NCBI GenBank assembly: GCA_947168045.1
Contig: CAMVKN010000009.1
Span: 19,652 to 83,651 of the forward strand
Direction: 5' to 3'
Length of the DNA: 64,000 nucleotides
Source of the DNA: an uncultured Prevotellaceae bacterium
GTDB lineage: Bacteria > Bacteroidota > Bacteroidia > Bacteroidales > Bacteroidaceae
Under the pieces are notes generated by a model that was not told the DNA's origin, searched no databases, and saw only the letters and a list, made by a program, of their open reading frames with translations. The translations under genes and the position numbers were made by a program. Shown piece by piece: positions 1-10,109 of this stretch; positions within the stretch are counted from its first letter, which is position 1; each line of letters begins with the position of its first letter.

Positions 1-63
1 AGGTAAGTAAAAGGATGCAACAGATTATAACGTATTTTATAACTTTCATCTATTCTTTTTTTC

Positions 64-1623
64 TTATTCGTTCAATATATGTCCTATCTCGTCTTTCTCA
101 AAGTCTGACACCACGTCGGGCGTAAAGCGCATAGGGAAGTCCCAGTCAACAACGCTTACCAGTTCGAAGCTGATGTGTTCCACACCGATGCGTATGAGCA
201 GTGTGTAGCGTTTTCCCGCTACGAGGTCCAGCGTCACGCTGTTACCCGCCACCTCGTTGATGATTCGTGTGTATTTATGTCCTTCACTGTCGGTGAGATA
301 GTCAACACGCAAGGCGTCGTCGCGCACCACCATAGAGTATGTCAGCGTTGGTATCAGCGTCACCTTGCGAGGTATGAGCACCTGCGTCATGGTGTTCTTT
401 ATGAGGTTACGCTCCACCTCGCTCACGCCGTAGGCATCCTTCCAGCGGTCCTTGTTGGCGGAATTTGTAAGTTCAGACTCGGGAATTGCCGTAGCATCCA
501 CCCACTCGTCGTCGGCTGTAGAATCGGTATTTTTTGTATCAAGAACCCACTTCCACTTGTCGAGCTCTATATCGCTGATAACGTCTGGATCGGTAGAGGT
601 GGTACCACGAAGAGTGTCGTTGAGCATCGTCTCGTCGTAGGTGAGGGTGACATCACCAGTCGTCCACGCATTGGCAGGAGTTTCGCCCGACCATGTATCG
701 CTGTAGTCCGTCCATTCACCAGTCTCCAAGTTCAGCCGTCCACTGGTCTGCAGCATGTTCTTGCCGTCTGTGTCCTTGGTGGTCGACTTCAGTTCCAGTT
801 TGCTGACATATAGGATAGGATAGAGCACGGCGTTAGGAATCTTTCCCGTGTATGCCGGTTCGTCATAAACGCGCTGCACATAGATGTCGATGGCAGAGAG
901 GGCATGGTGGAACTTCAGCTGCACTTTCTGGAAGAGGAGCGAGTCTTCCGTATTCTTCTCGTTTCTCCCCACGGTGATGAGTCCGTTGCCATTGCGCTTG
1001 GTATCAACAGCTTTTGCCCATAGCAGATCGACCTGCTGGTTTGGAGCACCTAACTTATAAATGACGTGCGGCAGACGGTCTCCGTCGCGGACGTAGCCTA
1101 TGACACCCGCCTCGGGACTCGCAGAGGCGTCAGCCCACGGCGCGTAGGCGAAGAAGGATACGTGACGGGGGGTATCATTGTTATTGTCGGTATAGTTAGG
1201 CCAGTACTTCAGCGGCGAGTACACCCAGTCGTAGTGAGGCTTGTCACCATCGTCAACCCACTGCACTCCCCACGTCACCTGCTGGTTCTGCATGAAGAAG
1301 TTCTTGAACTCTGAGAGGTCTGTGTCAGCGGTTTTTGCCACCTCCCAGGTTTTGTCGTCCGTAAGATATGCGAACACGCCGAAGCCCTCGCCCATTGCCT
1401 GCAGGCCCTTGAGGTCATAGATGAGTCCCGTAGTGGCACGCGTCTGTTCACGCGCCACCTCGGTCGCGAAGCTGACGGCCACAGGGCCATTCTCACCCGC
1501 ATAGTCGTCATCCCCCGACTCCCCATCGCTGCCCGAACATGCCGTCAGCAACGCTGCACACGCGCATACGCACATTATTTTATATATATAAGCGGAAATC
1601 ATTTCTTTTTTTCTCATTTTCAT
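64..1623 (-). CDS. Fimbrillin-family (Mfa-like) lipoprotein, last gene of the pilus operon
   Basis: A 519-residue exported lipoprotein of the fimbrillin superfamily, which supplies shaft, tip or anchor subunits of type V pili. The signal peptide ends in the lipobox LTAC (Cys29). A Thr-Arg-Ala at 61-63 is the kind of site at which an arginine-specific protease would free the donor strand. The family signatures FFAYAPW (157-163), VDLLW (198-202) and FHHAL (238-242) are all present. Only 3 nt separate its start from the stop of the giant upstream gene, so translation is probably coupled. ATG at 1623 was chosen because it gives the complete signal; a second ATG lies two codons in. Its rank (shaft, tip or anchor) cannot be told from sequence; a place behind a giant surface protein suggests an accessory or tip role (inference). 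Confidence 0.85.
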   Translation of the reverse strand: MKMRKKEMISAYIYKIMCVCACAALLTACSGSDGESGDDDYAGENGPVAVSFATEVAREQTRATTGLIYDLKGLQAMGEGFGVFAYLTDDKTWEVAKTADTDLSEFKNFFMQNQQVTWGVQWVDDGDKPHYDWVYSPLKYWPNYTDNNNDTPRHVSFFAYAPWADASASPEAGVIGYVRDGDRLPHVIYKLGAPNQQVDLLWAKAVDTKRNGNGLITVGRNEKNTEDSLLFQKVQLKFHHALSAIDIYVQRVYDEPAYTGKIPNAVLYPILYVSKLELKSTTKDTDGKNMLQTSGRLNLETGEWTDYSDTWSGETPANAWTTGDVTLTYDETMLNDTLRGTTSTDPDVISDIELDKWKWVLDTKNTDSTADDEWVDATAIPESELTNSANKDRWKDAYGVSEVERNLIKNTMTQVLIPRKVTLIPTLTYSMVVRDDALRVDYLTDSEGHKYTRIINEVAGNSVTLDLVAGKRYTLLIRIGVEHISFELVSVVDWDFPMRFTPDVVSDFEKDEIGHILNE

Positions 1624-1626
1624 TTC

Positions 1627-4600
1627 TCATTTAACAACGACCTTCTTTCCGTTTCTGATGTAGACACCGGGAGTCAACGAGGAGCCGTCGTCCATCATCT
1701 GCCCACGCAGGTTGTAGGTGCGCCCGTCACCCTGCGAACGGCCAGTACCCAACCCCGGGTCGTACTCCTCCATATCGCTGATGCCCTCGATACCGATGAA
1801 CGGGCGGGCTGGAGCAACATCGTTCTTCCATAGTGCCTCGGGAACGTTACCCGAGTGGATAAGCATGTATGCCTTGTTAGCGCCAAGGGTGTTGAGCGCA
1901 GCGGCTTCTGAACTATCAAGCACGTTTCCATCTACCTCTTCACCAACTTCATATATATGCAGGCGGTAGAACACCGGCACTGTACCGTCAGTGAAGTCGG
2001 AGTGCTCAAGGCTCTCGCCCTTTGTCCATTTCATATAACGGCTGGCGAAGATGAAGCGTGTATAATTACCGTTTGCGACGCCGCTGTCGTCAAAGTCATC
2101 GCCGTCATTGTCAATGACACCCATCTCGGTCTCATGCTCTAACACGCGCTTGTCGAGGTTAGCCATCATGAGGTTCTCCTGACTACCGCCGAACTTCACA
2201 GCGTCGCTGAGTATCGGAGTGCTGTGAGGCGGGTAGAACAGCGGTACGCTGTTGCCGTATTTTGCCTTGGCGAAGTTTGCGACAGCCGTAGCTGTGGCTG
2301 TAGTAGCCTGCTCAGCGGTCATGGTTCCGCCGCTACCGTCATCATCGCCCTCTGCGTACTTCATCTTCATTTTAAGAACCATACCTGTTTCTGCCGGCAT
2401 AGCGTCGGTCTGCGGGTTCATCGTCACTGTTATTCTCTGCAGACCATAAGTCTTTGCCGTGACGGTATTTGCCGTGATGTCGTTCACGGTGAACACTCCC
2501 GTCTGCTTATAGTCTATGGCATGGTTGCGACTCTCCGTAGCCCACGCGTCGCCGGTACCTACACGTGTCAATGGTTTCAGAATGTCGGTAACACCGATGC
2601 GGTAAATCTTCGTGCCGTCGGCAAACGTCACGTCGGCATTGCCCGCTGTCAACACCTTATATTTATATACGTCGGTATTAGCGTCCAGTCCGTCCGCCGT
2701 CACTGCCGCCGTCAGGTTCGACGGTATTGTCTTCGGTGCCGCGCTCGACTTAATATATACGTAGTAGTCCTGCTCAAGGTCAGGTATAGTCACCGTCACG
2801 TCGCCGTTGCAGGTCAATGCACGCTCCGCGATAGTAGGTGTAGCCTCATCAATTGGCGTTATGGATATCTCTGTGAGATAAACCGAATACTGCTTGCCGG
2901 CACGGAAGATATATACCGAGTCGCGTCCTGCCAGTCCGTCACCCTGCCCTACGGTATGTGTGATTGTCTGTTCACGGTCGTTATAGCTATGCTCCCAGTG
3001 GAGTGTCAGCAGGTCGTTGTAGGCATTGTCCAACTGTGCGGCATAGAAGCTGAATCCCGACAGCAACACGTTGGCGGTGGAATAGCCTTTCAGTGTAATG
3101 ACATCACCTTCCTTAAGTGCACGCTCCGGCTTAATGAGCAGATATTTTGTAGTTCCGCCATCCATAAGATAAGCGGCTCTGCCTGCTGCAATTGCAGAGG
3201 CTTGACGCTTACCGGCACTACCAAACATAATCAAACCATCGCCTGCAGCCCAGTATGTTTTTGTATCGGCATCGGTGGGCCTGTTTGCAGCAGTCCAAGT
3301 GATCTCTTCACCGACTTTAGTATAAGCTCCAAAAGCTTCTGTCATCTTATATTCCAACAAGATACCATTACTATTTAGTGCCGCCGGTGCTGCCGGTTCT
3401 TCTGCTGCCTGCAGCGCCGTTCGGAACACTATCTGTCCGGTGAAGCCCAGTCCGTTGAACTCGTCACACCCGTAGTTGTTGGCATTAAGGTAGGATATTT
3501 TGCCTTTCTGTCCCAGGTCATGGCTGCTGGCAACAAGCGTTGCTCCCGGCACGTAGAGCGAACCGGCGGCGGTTCGCGTGTCAAGTTTAAATGTCTCGTA
3601 ACCCAAGTTCTGCCAGGTATAGTAGTCCGTACTGATACTATTATACGAATTGTTGTTATGGTCCTTCACTGCTCCGCCCGAGATATTCTCGAAGTTCCAC
3701 GTGAAGGGGTAGTCCTGGTGAGGCGGGTGTCCTACGGTCAGCGAGTAGTCAGGGGTATATCCTATTAGGTACTTACCGTCAGCCGTATAGTTCTCCATAC
3801 GCACCTTTATGCGTCCGTAGCCGTCGTTCACGGTGATGCGTCCGTTGTTATAGTAGGCTCCACCGTTAGAGTACCACCCTACGTTCTCGAAGTCGGCGTT
3901 GAGGTTGTCTATTTTATCACGCACGACATACTCTGCCGGGCCCACCGACGTACTCCACAGCGGGTGACAGTATGTCAGGTCGTAAACTATCTGTTGTCCT
4001 TCTTCTTTGAGCAGAGAAACAGGAGGCGCAGGATTTCCCGGTGCATCAAGTTTTACGGGGAGCATTGTGTAGTCGTAACCGTTAGCGGGGTCGTAGCCAT
4101 TGCCGCTATCACGTCCCTTAGGCGAATAAATCTCTATTGAGAGGACGTCGAGGTAGCCGTCGTCGGCGAGGGTGAACGACACGTCGAACTCGTCTGTCTC
4201 TGAGGCACCGTCCTTATGGGCAATGAAGGTGTAGTAGCCCGGAATGATGCGTGCACCACTGCCGTCGTGTGCCAGTTCACCGTTCTCGCGGTAGTCTATC
4301 TGAGAGCGCGTTATGGTGAAGGACGTGTTCACCGGCTTGCCTGCCAAGTCAGTAACATTGACAGCGTCAATGATAGCGCCCTTGTTTGGTATCACACGAC
4401 TAAGGTTTAGTGAGATAAAATCGCCATTCTTCAGTTTCGGTATGGTAATGGTAGAACGGCTATGAATACCGATATGGGTATATGCCGCATCGGAGTTATT
4501 ATCTACGTAGAATGACTTTGTAGGTGTCTCTATCATCAGTCCTGCTGTTTCTTCTATAATGAATGCATTGTCGTTGTGCACCGAGCGGTCGAGTGCCCAG

Positions 4601-7600
4601 CGCGGTTCCCGCGAGCCATTACGATAAACGCGACTCCATGAAGTGTTGGTGGTCCATGAGTTGTATCCTCTGATAACATAGTCGCTGACAGAAGCGCTCG
4701 AATAGTCGCCTATCTTGTTATCGTGAGACAAATCGGGGTCTGGAGTTGTGTCGTAAATGGTCTGTGCTCTGAAACCATCAGTTCCGCCTACACCATTCTT
4801 CGTGCGATAGAAGTCCCACCTCTTATTTGACGAAGCAGGGTAAGCCAAAGTGAGAACGAACTGGATTACTTTATCATCAGAGGTATCGCCTACTGTCCCG
4901 TTATTATCAGTTGCAGTATAACGGATGGCACCATGGCCTTTTCCTTTCAGATTACTTATCTGTACGTAGTTTTTTTCATCTTTAGTAACAATATTATAAG
5001 TAGGATGCGCAGTCCATTCTCCGGACAAATCCGCCTGAAGTGTTGTGTTTGAGAAATCAAAGTCATCAGGCAACTTGTTGAGGAACACATAACTGTCTTC
5101 CGCAATGTCCTTATCGCTCAACACCGGAGCCACATATTGGAAGGCATAGCCTTCTACGGTAAGGGTACATTCCGCGGTGATACGACCGGTCTTGGCCCTG
5201 AGGATAATCTCACCGGGGCTGTATGCCGTAAGCTGATAGGTGGTCTGTCCCGGCACACTCCGGGTAGTCTGCTCCATCATGGCACGTGCCGAATTGCCCG
5301 GGGCTATCTCGAAGCTGTATTCTATAGGTGTCACACCATAGTCCTTACCGACAGGATAATTATTGGTAGAAGTGTCGTCACCGCCGTAGTAGTCTTCACC
5401 GTCGTGATTATTGAGGTTGAGCGTTGCTGTTGCCGGGTCGAACTTGAAGTCAACGACATAGACCTTATACGTTCCCGTCTTCGGTTCCAGTCCTGTTGCT
5501 GCGGTGTTTGTTGCCTTCACCTCGAACCATCCGTAGCCATCTGCTCCGCCCTTCAAAGTGACGCGTCCGGCATAGTCACCGGAGTCTATTATTGATGTCG
5601 CCAAATTTGCTACGGGAACATCGTCACCACTGAAATTCTTTGCTTCAGTAATACTATAGGTGAGGTTTCCCAATGAAGCATCTTTTACGTTTATCGGGGC
5701 ATTCTCTATGTATCCTGTACCGCCATCACCGGTAGGTAAGGTAGTCACCACGGCGTCGGTGAAGTGAATCTCTGGAACACGTAGGGTGATGCTATGCAGA
5801 TACATACCCACCTTGTCAGTGACTTGTATCTCCACCATTCCATCCTCCTTGGCGATAAAGTAGTTATGGACGGGGAAGGCCTCTCCCTCTTGCTCTATAT
5901 AAAGAACTCCCGTGTCGTTGCCGTTGATGTCGGTAACGTTGGTGATGTTATTGCTGATGTCTGCCGACGAGGTGGCGGCATAGACGTCAATCTCCATACC
6001 CGCCTTCACGGGGAACTTAAAGCTTGCTTTAGGCTGCGAGAGGTTAGCACGCAGACCGCGGGTAGTGTACCAGCGGTACTCGTCCTTCAGCAGGATGCCG
6101 TGCATTCCTGATTTAACAGTGGTGTTGCCAGTATTGAATACAGGTGTGTATCCTGAGAAATAGCCATACTGGAAACCGCGGTCGTCGTATGTCCAGCCAG
6201 TTCCCAATATGTCGCCAGTACCGACCGTTTCAAAATTCCATGAATAGGACGGAGTAGCGCCTGTGAAAGGCAGTACCTGAATAGTGGTGGTTGCAGTAAT
6301 ATTATTATCATAGCCGTCGGCCATTCCGGATTTTTTCTCAAGACTATGGCTTAACGTTGAGGAGCCCTCTGAGGTCGATGGTGTAGCAGCACCTGTGGCA
6401 GTATCGTAAGTTGTAAAAGCTCCGGTGGTTCCAAACGTATAGCTACCACCTCCCAACTTATATGCATCAGTCAAATCAATGGGATTATCGGGGTCGCCGA
6501 TGTCAACGACACGGAATCCAGCAACAGTGCCGGACTCCAAACCGGTGAAGAGCACCTGTTCGAAGTAGTTGTCCTCCTGACCTTTATAATAGAGCCATGC
6601 GCGGACGTTTGACGTAACGACACGCAGGGAGTAGATGGTAATGTCTTCGCCGGTTGTTCCATTTGTCAGCGTCACATTGCCTGTAGCACCGGCGAAAGTA
6701 TTCTGGCGACTACGACTTAAACCGAAACTAAGACTGTTGTTTGGACTTGCCGTACCGGAAAGGGTCAGTTGGGTATTGGCAGCACTGGCAGAAGCCTCGA
6801 TATGGATTTTCTGCCCGTTGGTCATTGCCACGTCAGCATAAGTCTCTCCCGGCAGCAACGTATTATTAATAGTAAAGGAAGCCGTTGACCGGGCAAAGTA
6901 TGCCGTCTCTTGGAATGTTGCCGTGATAGTGCTCTCGCCCGACTTCAGCAGTTGTCCGTTGGTGCCGTCGGTGTTGATGGTTGCAACGTTGGCAGCACTC
7001 GACATATAAGTATAGTCAGGACGGAAAGAATGGAAATAGTCTGTCACCACCTGTGTAGGAGTCTGCGTGAAGGCCCTACCGTCGGCAGGGATACGCATCA
7101 GGTGCGAGTTATCAAACTTAAAGACAGGACCGACCTTCGTCTCGTCTAACGCTACCGTACTGTTATAATACAGTTTGATGCTTGTCAGCGAGATGTTACC
7201 GCTGGTGGCTTCGAGTGTCAGTGTGCCGCCCGTTAGTCCGTCGTAAGTAACGCCGCCAGTAGATACCGCCACCTCACTACCGCCGTTGACCTTCCACTTA
7301 GGGGTTTCTGTTGCGGCTGATACTGAGATGAGCGCTTTCGTGATAGTAGCAGTACCACTGCCGCTAAGACGCGGGGTGATGGTGAGTTTCCCTTGTTTAG
7401 CATCTTTTTGCAGGATAAGTACACTGGGATCGTTGACCTTAGCGCCGTCGTCACCCTCAAAGGTAAGGTCGAAACCAGGGATGCGGCGGTCAAGGCCGTC
7501 CGCAGCGTTTACGCCATCCACACCTACGTTGTAAAGCAGGTCTTCAATAGTGATGGTGCGTATCTTTGTAGAGGCGTCACCAACAACCTCGATGGCGGCT

Positions 7601-10095
7601 ACGAGTGTAACACTTGCCTGGTGGGTGGTGCTGTTCTTTGCTGTTGCCGTAGCGGTGATGATGGCGGTACCCACGCCTACAGGAGTGATATTCCCGCTGG
7701 CATCGACAGTGGCTACAGAGGTATTACTGCTCTGGAAGTTACCGGGAGCGTTATAATAATCCTTCATATCGACAGTACCGTCTTCACCGGTAAGTGTGTA
7801 GCCGGTACGAGCCTCAGCGTCTCCACCCGTACTAAGCACCGTCTTAGCGTATGTCAGTGTACCGATAGCACGGGTAGGAGTACTGACGATGATACTATTG
7901 ATGTATGCCACCACGGGGTTAGAGTATATCTCGACCCTACCCGCCTGTGTGGCGGTGAGTTGCAGCGTACCGCCTGCGTTGCCGGTAACGTTGGCTCCGG
8001 CGGCATCCGACATGTCGAGCACGGCAGCGCTATTTCCACCCTTCCAGTTTACGGTGACCGTCTGTCCTGCCTGAACATCGTCAATGGATATACTGCTGGC
8101 ACGCATGGCAAGGAAGTTAGTACCCAAATTCTTTGGAGCTATATACAGACGGTCGTTGTTAGCGGCTTTGTTTATAAGCAGACCTGCTGTCTCTGGCATC
8201 ACGGTACTTCCGTCAGTAGTTAGCTGGGTATGATCCATTGCAGCGGTATTGCGATAGAAGGTGCCGCTAAGACCGTTAGTGGTATAGTTATGACCACTCC
8301 CACTGTTTGTATCCCAACCTCCGCCGGTAAGGTCGGAAACTGTCGTTGTCCACTTGTCGTTCTCGTTGAATATCCACGTGTGCTTAACGAGATTGATAGT
8401 ATAAGCTATATTGTTGGTACCTGACGTAGCCTTTACAACGACAGGTACGGGACTGAAGAAGTAGTTGCCTTTGAATGTCACCTTGCCTGTTGCATCTACA
8501 TCAGCGATGCTACTACCCGACATGATACTGTAGCTTACGGGCAGTCCATCTGCCGAGATGGCAGGGTTGGTGTAACTGGTCTCGCTGACATCGACGGTGA
8601 TGACCGACTGCGGATTGCGGAAGGTCAGTAATGATGCAGCGGGTACAAACGTGAACGAATGCAGTAGCGGCGTGGCGCTTCCCTTACCGTCACTTCCGGC
8701 ATTATACAGGTAATAGGTCTTTCCACCCTCTAATGAACTGGAAATAGAAGTGCCGGAATTGAGTGATGCAACAAGTGTAGAAGTATCGTCACTGGCGTAA
8801 ATGACCGCATAATCCATATTACCTGTAACTGTCAGAGTTCCGTTAACTGACGGTACGAACTTATAGAACGTGCCACCCCAGTTGGTTTCAGGGGGGATCT
8901 TGCTGGCGCCATTGTTCAGATTAGGATGCGAATAGCCGTTAGTATCAATAACCTTCAATACGGTACGTGTACCGTCGTTGACAACCACCGCCGTAGGACC
9001 CCCACGGAATGACATGTTGATAAACGGTACAACATCAACGCTGTGGTTACTGATGACACCCACGTTATCGAAGGTGTATGTTTTCGTAGCCGCATCGTAA
9101 GAACCTGTCACGGTAGGTGCAGCAACGTTAAGGTTGTATTGCGCCTTCTTGCCACCGATGGTTGCGGTCACCGTTCCCGTGCCGGCAGCTCTCAGGCGTG
9201 GCGAAGGAGAGTATGTCTTTTCATAGTTACTCAGCACGGTGCCGTCATAGGTATATGTAACAGCAGCATTTGCGGGGTTATAGAGCACGGGCATGCCCGA
9301 AGTGATTTTGTTATTATTGTCGGCAGCAGTAAGGTTGACGGAGTGTGACACCACATCCCATCCCCACTTCTGAACGGACAGGTTGGCGATAGCCAATGAG
9401 CTGTTATAGCGCTTGGTGGCGAACTCCATCCGTCCCAGACCGCCCAAAGCGCTAGTTGTGGTTATTTCTGTCTCGGTGAAGAACGAAGCATTCACGTCGC
9501 TCGTGTTGTCAGTGCCTCGGTCTATAATGGACAGGTACGTCTTATCGTAAGTGCGATGCAACTTTAAGCGATACCAATGGTCGTTGGCTAATGTCACGCT
9601 CTGTGTTCCGCTGCCGTTGATGGACCATGTTGTTCCTCCTGCTGCCATCTGCGCCAACTGCAGAACAGACGATGCAGTCGTGGTAGAAGCGCTAGCACCT
9701 ATACTAACAGCGGTGTTGCCGGCGTCATCCACCTGGAACCATGATACCTGGTTGGAGCCACCCTTTATCTTCATATCAAACTGGAGTATGAAACTTACTC
9801 CTGCTCCGACTAAGTTCATTGTACTGTTAGTATAGACGCGCGTGCCATTGTTGTTTTCTCCATTCTGGGTAATCTCGGTGTATCCAGCGGCTGTACTTAC
9901 CACATACCGGTCAGAATTGTCAGAAGTCCAACTGCCGCCTTGGTTGCCGGGCGAGGTAGTGGAATCCAGATAGTATGTCGGTGTGGTCGTGCCTTCAGCC
10001 CGCGCTCCCTGCGCTCCAACTATCAGCAGAAGCAGCAGGCAGAGGTGTTTCGTTATGTATCTATATCGTGTTATTGTCATCATATCTTGTCTCAA
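1627..10095 (-). CDS. Giant (2,822 aa) secreted multi-domain Ig-like surface protein with a sorting-like C-terminal tail
   Basis: An exported protein with a type I signal peptide (about residues 1-33, ending ARAEG) and no lipobox. The body is almost all beta-type, Thr/Ser/Gly/Asn-rich sequence. A bacterial Ig-like (Big_2) stretch is clear near residues 780-820 (SNTSVATVDASGNITPVG). Four modules open with W-x-F, at about residues 571 (TWIF), 1286 (SWNF), 1760 (RWDF) and 2132 (TWNF), which suggests repeated carbohydrate-binding-like units. The last ~45 residues (TYNLRGQ, then GVYIRNGKKVVVK) look like the tail of a type IX secretion sorting domain. It lies inside a fimbrillin operon, 14 nt after one fimbrillin and 3 nt before another, so a role as a pilus-associated adhesin or stalk is plausible (inference). 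No catalytic motif was seen. ATG codons at 10095, 10083 and 10080 are all possible starts. Confidence 0.8.
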   Translation of the reverse strand: MRQDMMTITRYRYITKHLCLLLLLIVGAQGARAEGTTTPTYYLDSTTSPGNQGGSWTSDNSDRYVVSTAAGYTEITQNGENNNGTRVYTNSTMNLVGAGVSFILQFDMKIKGGSNQVSWFQVDDAGNTAVSIGASASTTTASSVLQLAQMAAGGTTWSINGSGTQSVTLANDHWYRLKLHRTYDKTYLSIIDRGTDNTSDVNASFFTETEITTTSALGGLGRMEFATKRYNSSLAIANLSVQKWGWDVVSHSVNLTAADNNNKITSGMPVLYNPANAAVTYTYDGTVLSNYEKTYSPSPRLRAAGTGTVTATIGGKKAQYNLNVAAPTVTGSYDAATKTYTFDNVGVISNHSVDVVPFINMSFRGGPTAVVVNDGTRTVLKVIDTNGYSHPNLNNGASKIPPETNWGGTFYKFVPSVNGTLTVTGNMDYAVIYASDDTSTLVASLNSGTSISSSLEGGKTYYLYNAGSDGKGSATPLLHSFTFVPAASLLTFRNPQSVITVDVSETSYTNPAISADGLPVSYSIMSGSSIADVDATGKVTFKGNYFFSPVPVVVKATSGTNNIAYTINLVKHTWIFNENDKWTTTVSDLTGGGWDTNSGSGHNYTTNGLSGTFYRNTAAMDHTQLTTDGSTVMPETAGLLINKAANNDRLYIAPKNLGTNFLAMRASSISIDDVQAGQTVTVNWKGGNSAAVLDMSDAAGANVTGNAGGTLQLTATQAGRVEIYSNPVVAYINSIIVSTPTRAIGTLTYAKTVLSTGGDAEARTGYTLTGEDGTVDMKDYYNAPGNFQSSNTSVATVDASGNITPVGVGTAIITATATAKNSTTHQASVTLVAAIEVVGDASTKIRTITIEDLLYNVGVDGVNAADGLDRRIPGFDLTFEGDDGAKVNDPSVLILQKDAKQGKLTITPRLSGSGTATITKALISVSAATETPKWKVNGGSEVAVSTGGVTYDGLTGGTLTLEATSGNISLTSIKLYYNSTVALDETKVGPVFKFDNSHLMRIPADGRAFTQTPTQVVTDYFHSFRPDYTYMSSAANVATINTDGTNGQLLKSGESTITATFQETAYFARSTASFTINNTLLPGETYADVAMTNGQKIHIEASASAANTQLTLSGTASPNNSLSFGLSRSRQNTFAGATGNVTLTNGTTGEDITIYSLRVVTSNVRAWLYYKGQEDNYFEQVLFTGLESGTVAGFRVVDIGDPDNPIDLTDAYKLGGGSYTFGTTGAFTTYDTATGAATPSTSEGSSTLSHSLEKKSGMADGYDNNITATTTIQVLPFTGATPSYSWNFETVGTGDILGTGWTYDDRGFQYGYFSGYTPVFNTGNTTVKSGMHGILLKDEYRWYTTRGLRANLSQPKASFKFPVKAGMEIDVYAATSSADISNNITNVTDINGNDTGVLYIEQEGEAFPVHNYFIAKEDGMVEIQVTDKVGMYLHSITLRVPEIHFTDAVVTTLPTGDGGTGYIENAPINVKDASLGNLTYSITEAKNFSGDDVPVANLATSIIDSGDYAGRVTLKGGADGYGWFEVKATNTAATGLEPKTGTYKVYVVDFKFDPATATLNLNNHDGEDYYGGDDTSTNNYPVGKDYGVTPIEYSFEIAPGNSARAMMEQTTRSVPGQTTYQLTAYSPGEIILRAKTGRITAECTLTVEGYAFQYVAPVLSDKDIAEDSYVFLNKLPDDFDFSNTTLQADLSGEWTAHPTYNIVTKDEKNYVQISNLKGKGHGAIRYTATDNNGTVGDTSDDKVIQFVLTLAYPASSNKRWDFYRTKNGVGGTDGFRAQTIYDTTPDPDLSHDNKIGDYSSASVSDYVIRGYNSWTTNTSWSRVYRNGSREPRWALDRSVHNDNAFIIEETAGLMIETPTKSFYVDNNSDAAYTHIGIHSRSTITIPKLKNGDFISLNLSRVIPNKGAIIDAVNVTDLAGKPVNTSFTITRSQIDYRENGELAHDGSGARIIPGYYTFIAHKDGASETDEFDVSFTLADDGYLDVLSIEIYSPKGRDSGNGYDPANGYDYTMLPVKLDAPGNPAPPVSLLKEEGQQIVYDLTYCHPLWSTSVGPAEYVVRDKIDNLNADFENVGWYSNGGAYYNNGRITVNDGYGRIKVRMENYTADGKYLIGYTPDYSLTVGHPPHQDYPFTWNFENISGGAVKDHNNNSYNSISTDYYTWQNLGYETFKLDTRTAAGSLYVPGATLVASSHDLGQKGKISYLNANNYGCDEFNGLGFTGQIVFRTALQAAEEPAAPAALNSNGILLEYKMTEAFGAYTKVGEEITWTAANRPTDADTKTYWAAGDGLIMFGSAGKRQASAIAAGRAAYLMDGGTTKYLLIKPERALKEGDVITLKGYSTANVLLSGFSFYAAQLDNAYNDLLTLHWEHSYNDREQTITHTVGQGDGLAGRDSVYIFRAGKQYSVYLTEISITPIDEATPTIAERALTCNGDVTVTIPDLEQDYYVYIKSSAAPKTIPSNLTAAVTADGLDANTDVYKYKVLTAGNADVTFADGTKIYRIGVTDILKPLTRVGTGDAWATESRNHAIDYKQTGVFTVNDITANTVTAKTYGLQRITVTMNPQTDAMPAETGMVLKMKMKYAEGDDDGSGGTMTAEQATTATATAVANFAKAKYGNSVPLFYPPHSTPILSDAVKFGGSQENLMMANLDKRVLEHETEMGVIDNDGDDFDDSGVANGNYTRFIFASRYMKWTKGESLEHSDFTDGTVPVFYRLHIYEVGEEVDGNVLDSSEAAALNTLGANKAYMLIHSGNVPEALWKNDVAPARPFIGIEGISDMEEYDPGLGTGRSQGDGRTYNLRGQMMDDGSSLTPGVYIRNGKKVVVK

Positions 10096-10109
10096 AAATA
10101 TTATTCAAG

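Noticed and set aside
2224..3378. Long open frame (384 codons) on the plus strand
   Set aside because: It lies wholly antisense to the giant pilus-locus gene, has a Cys/His/Arg-rich composition and no recognisable motif.
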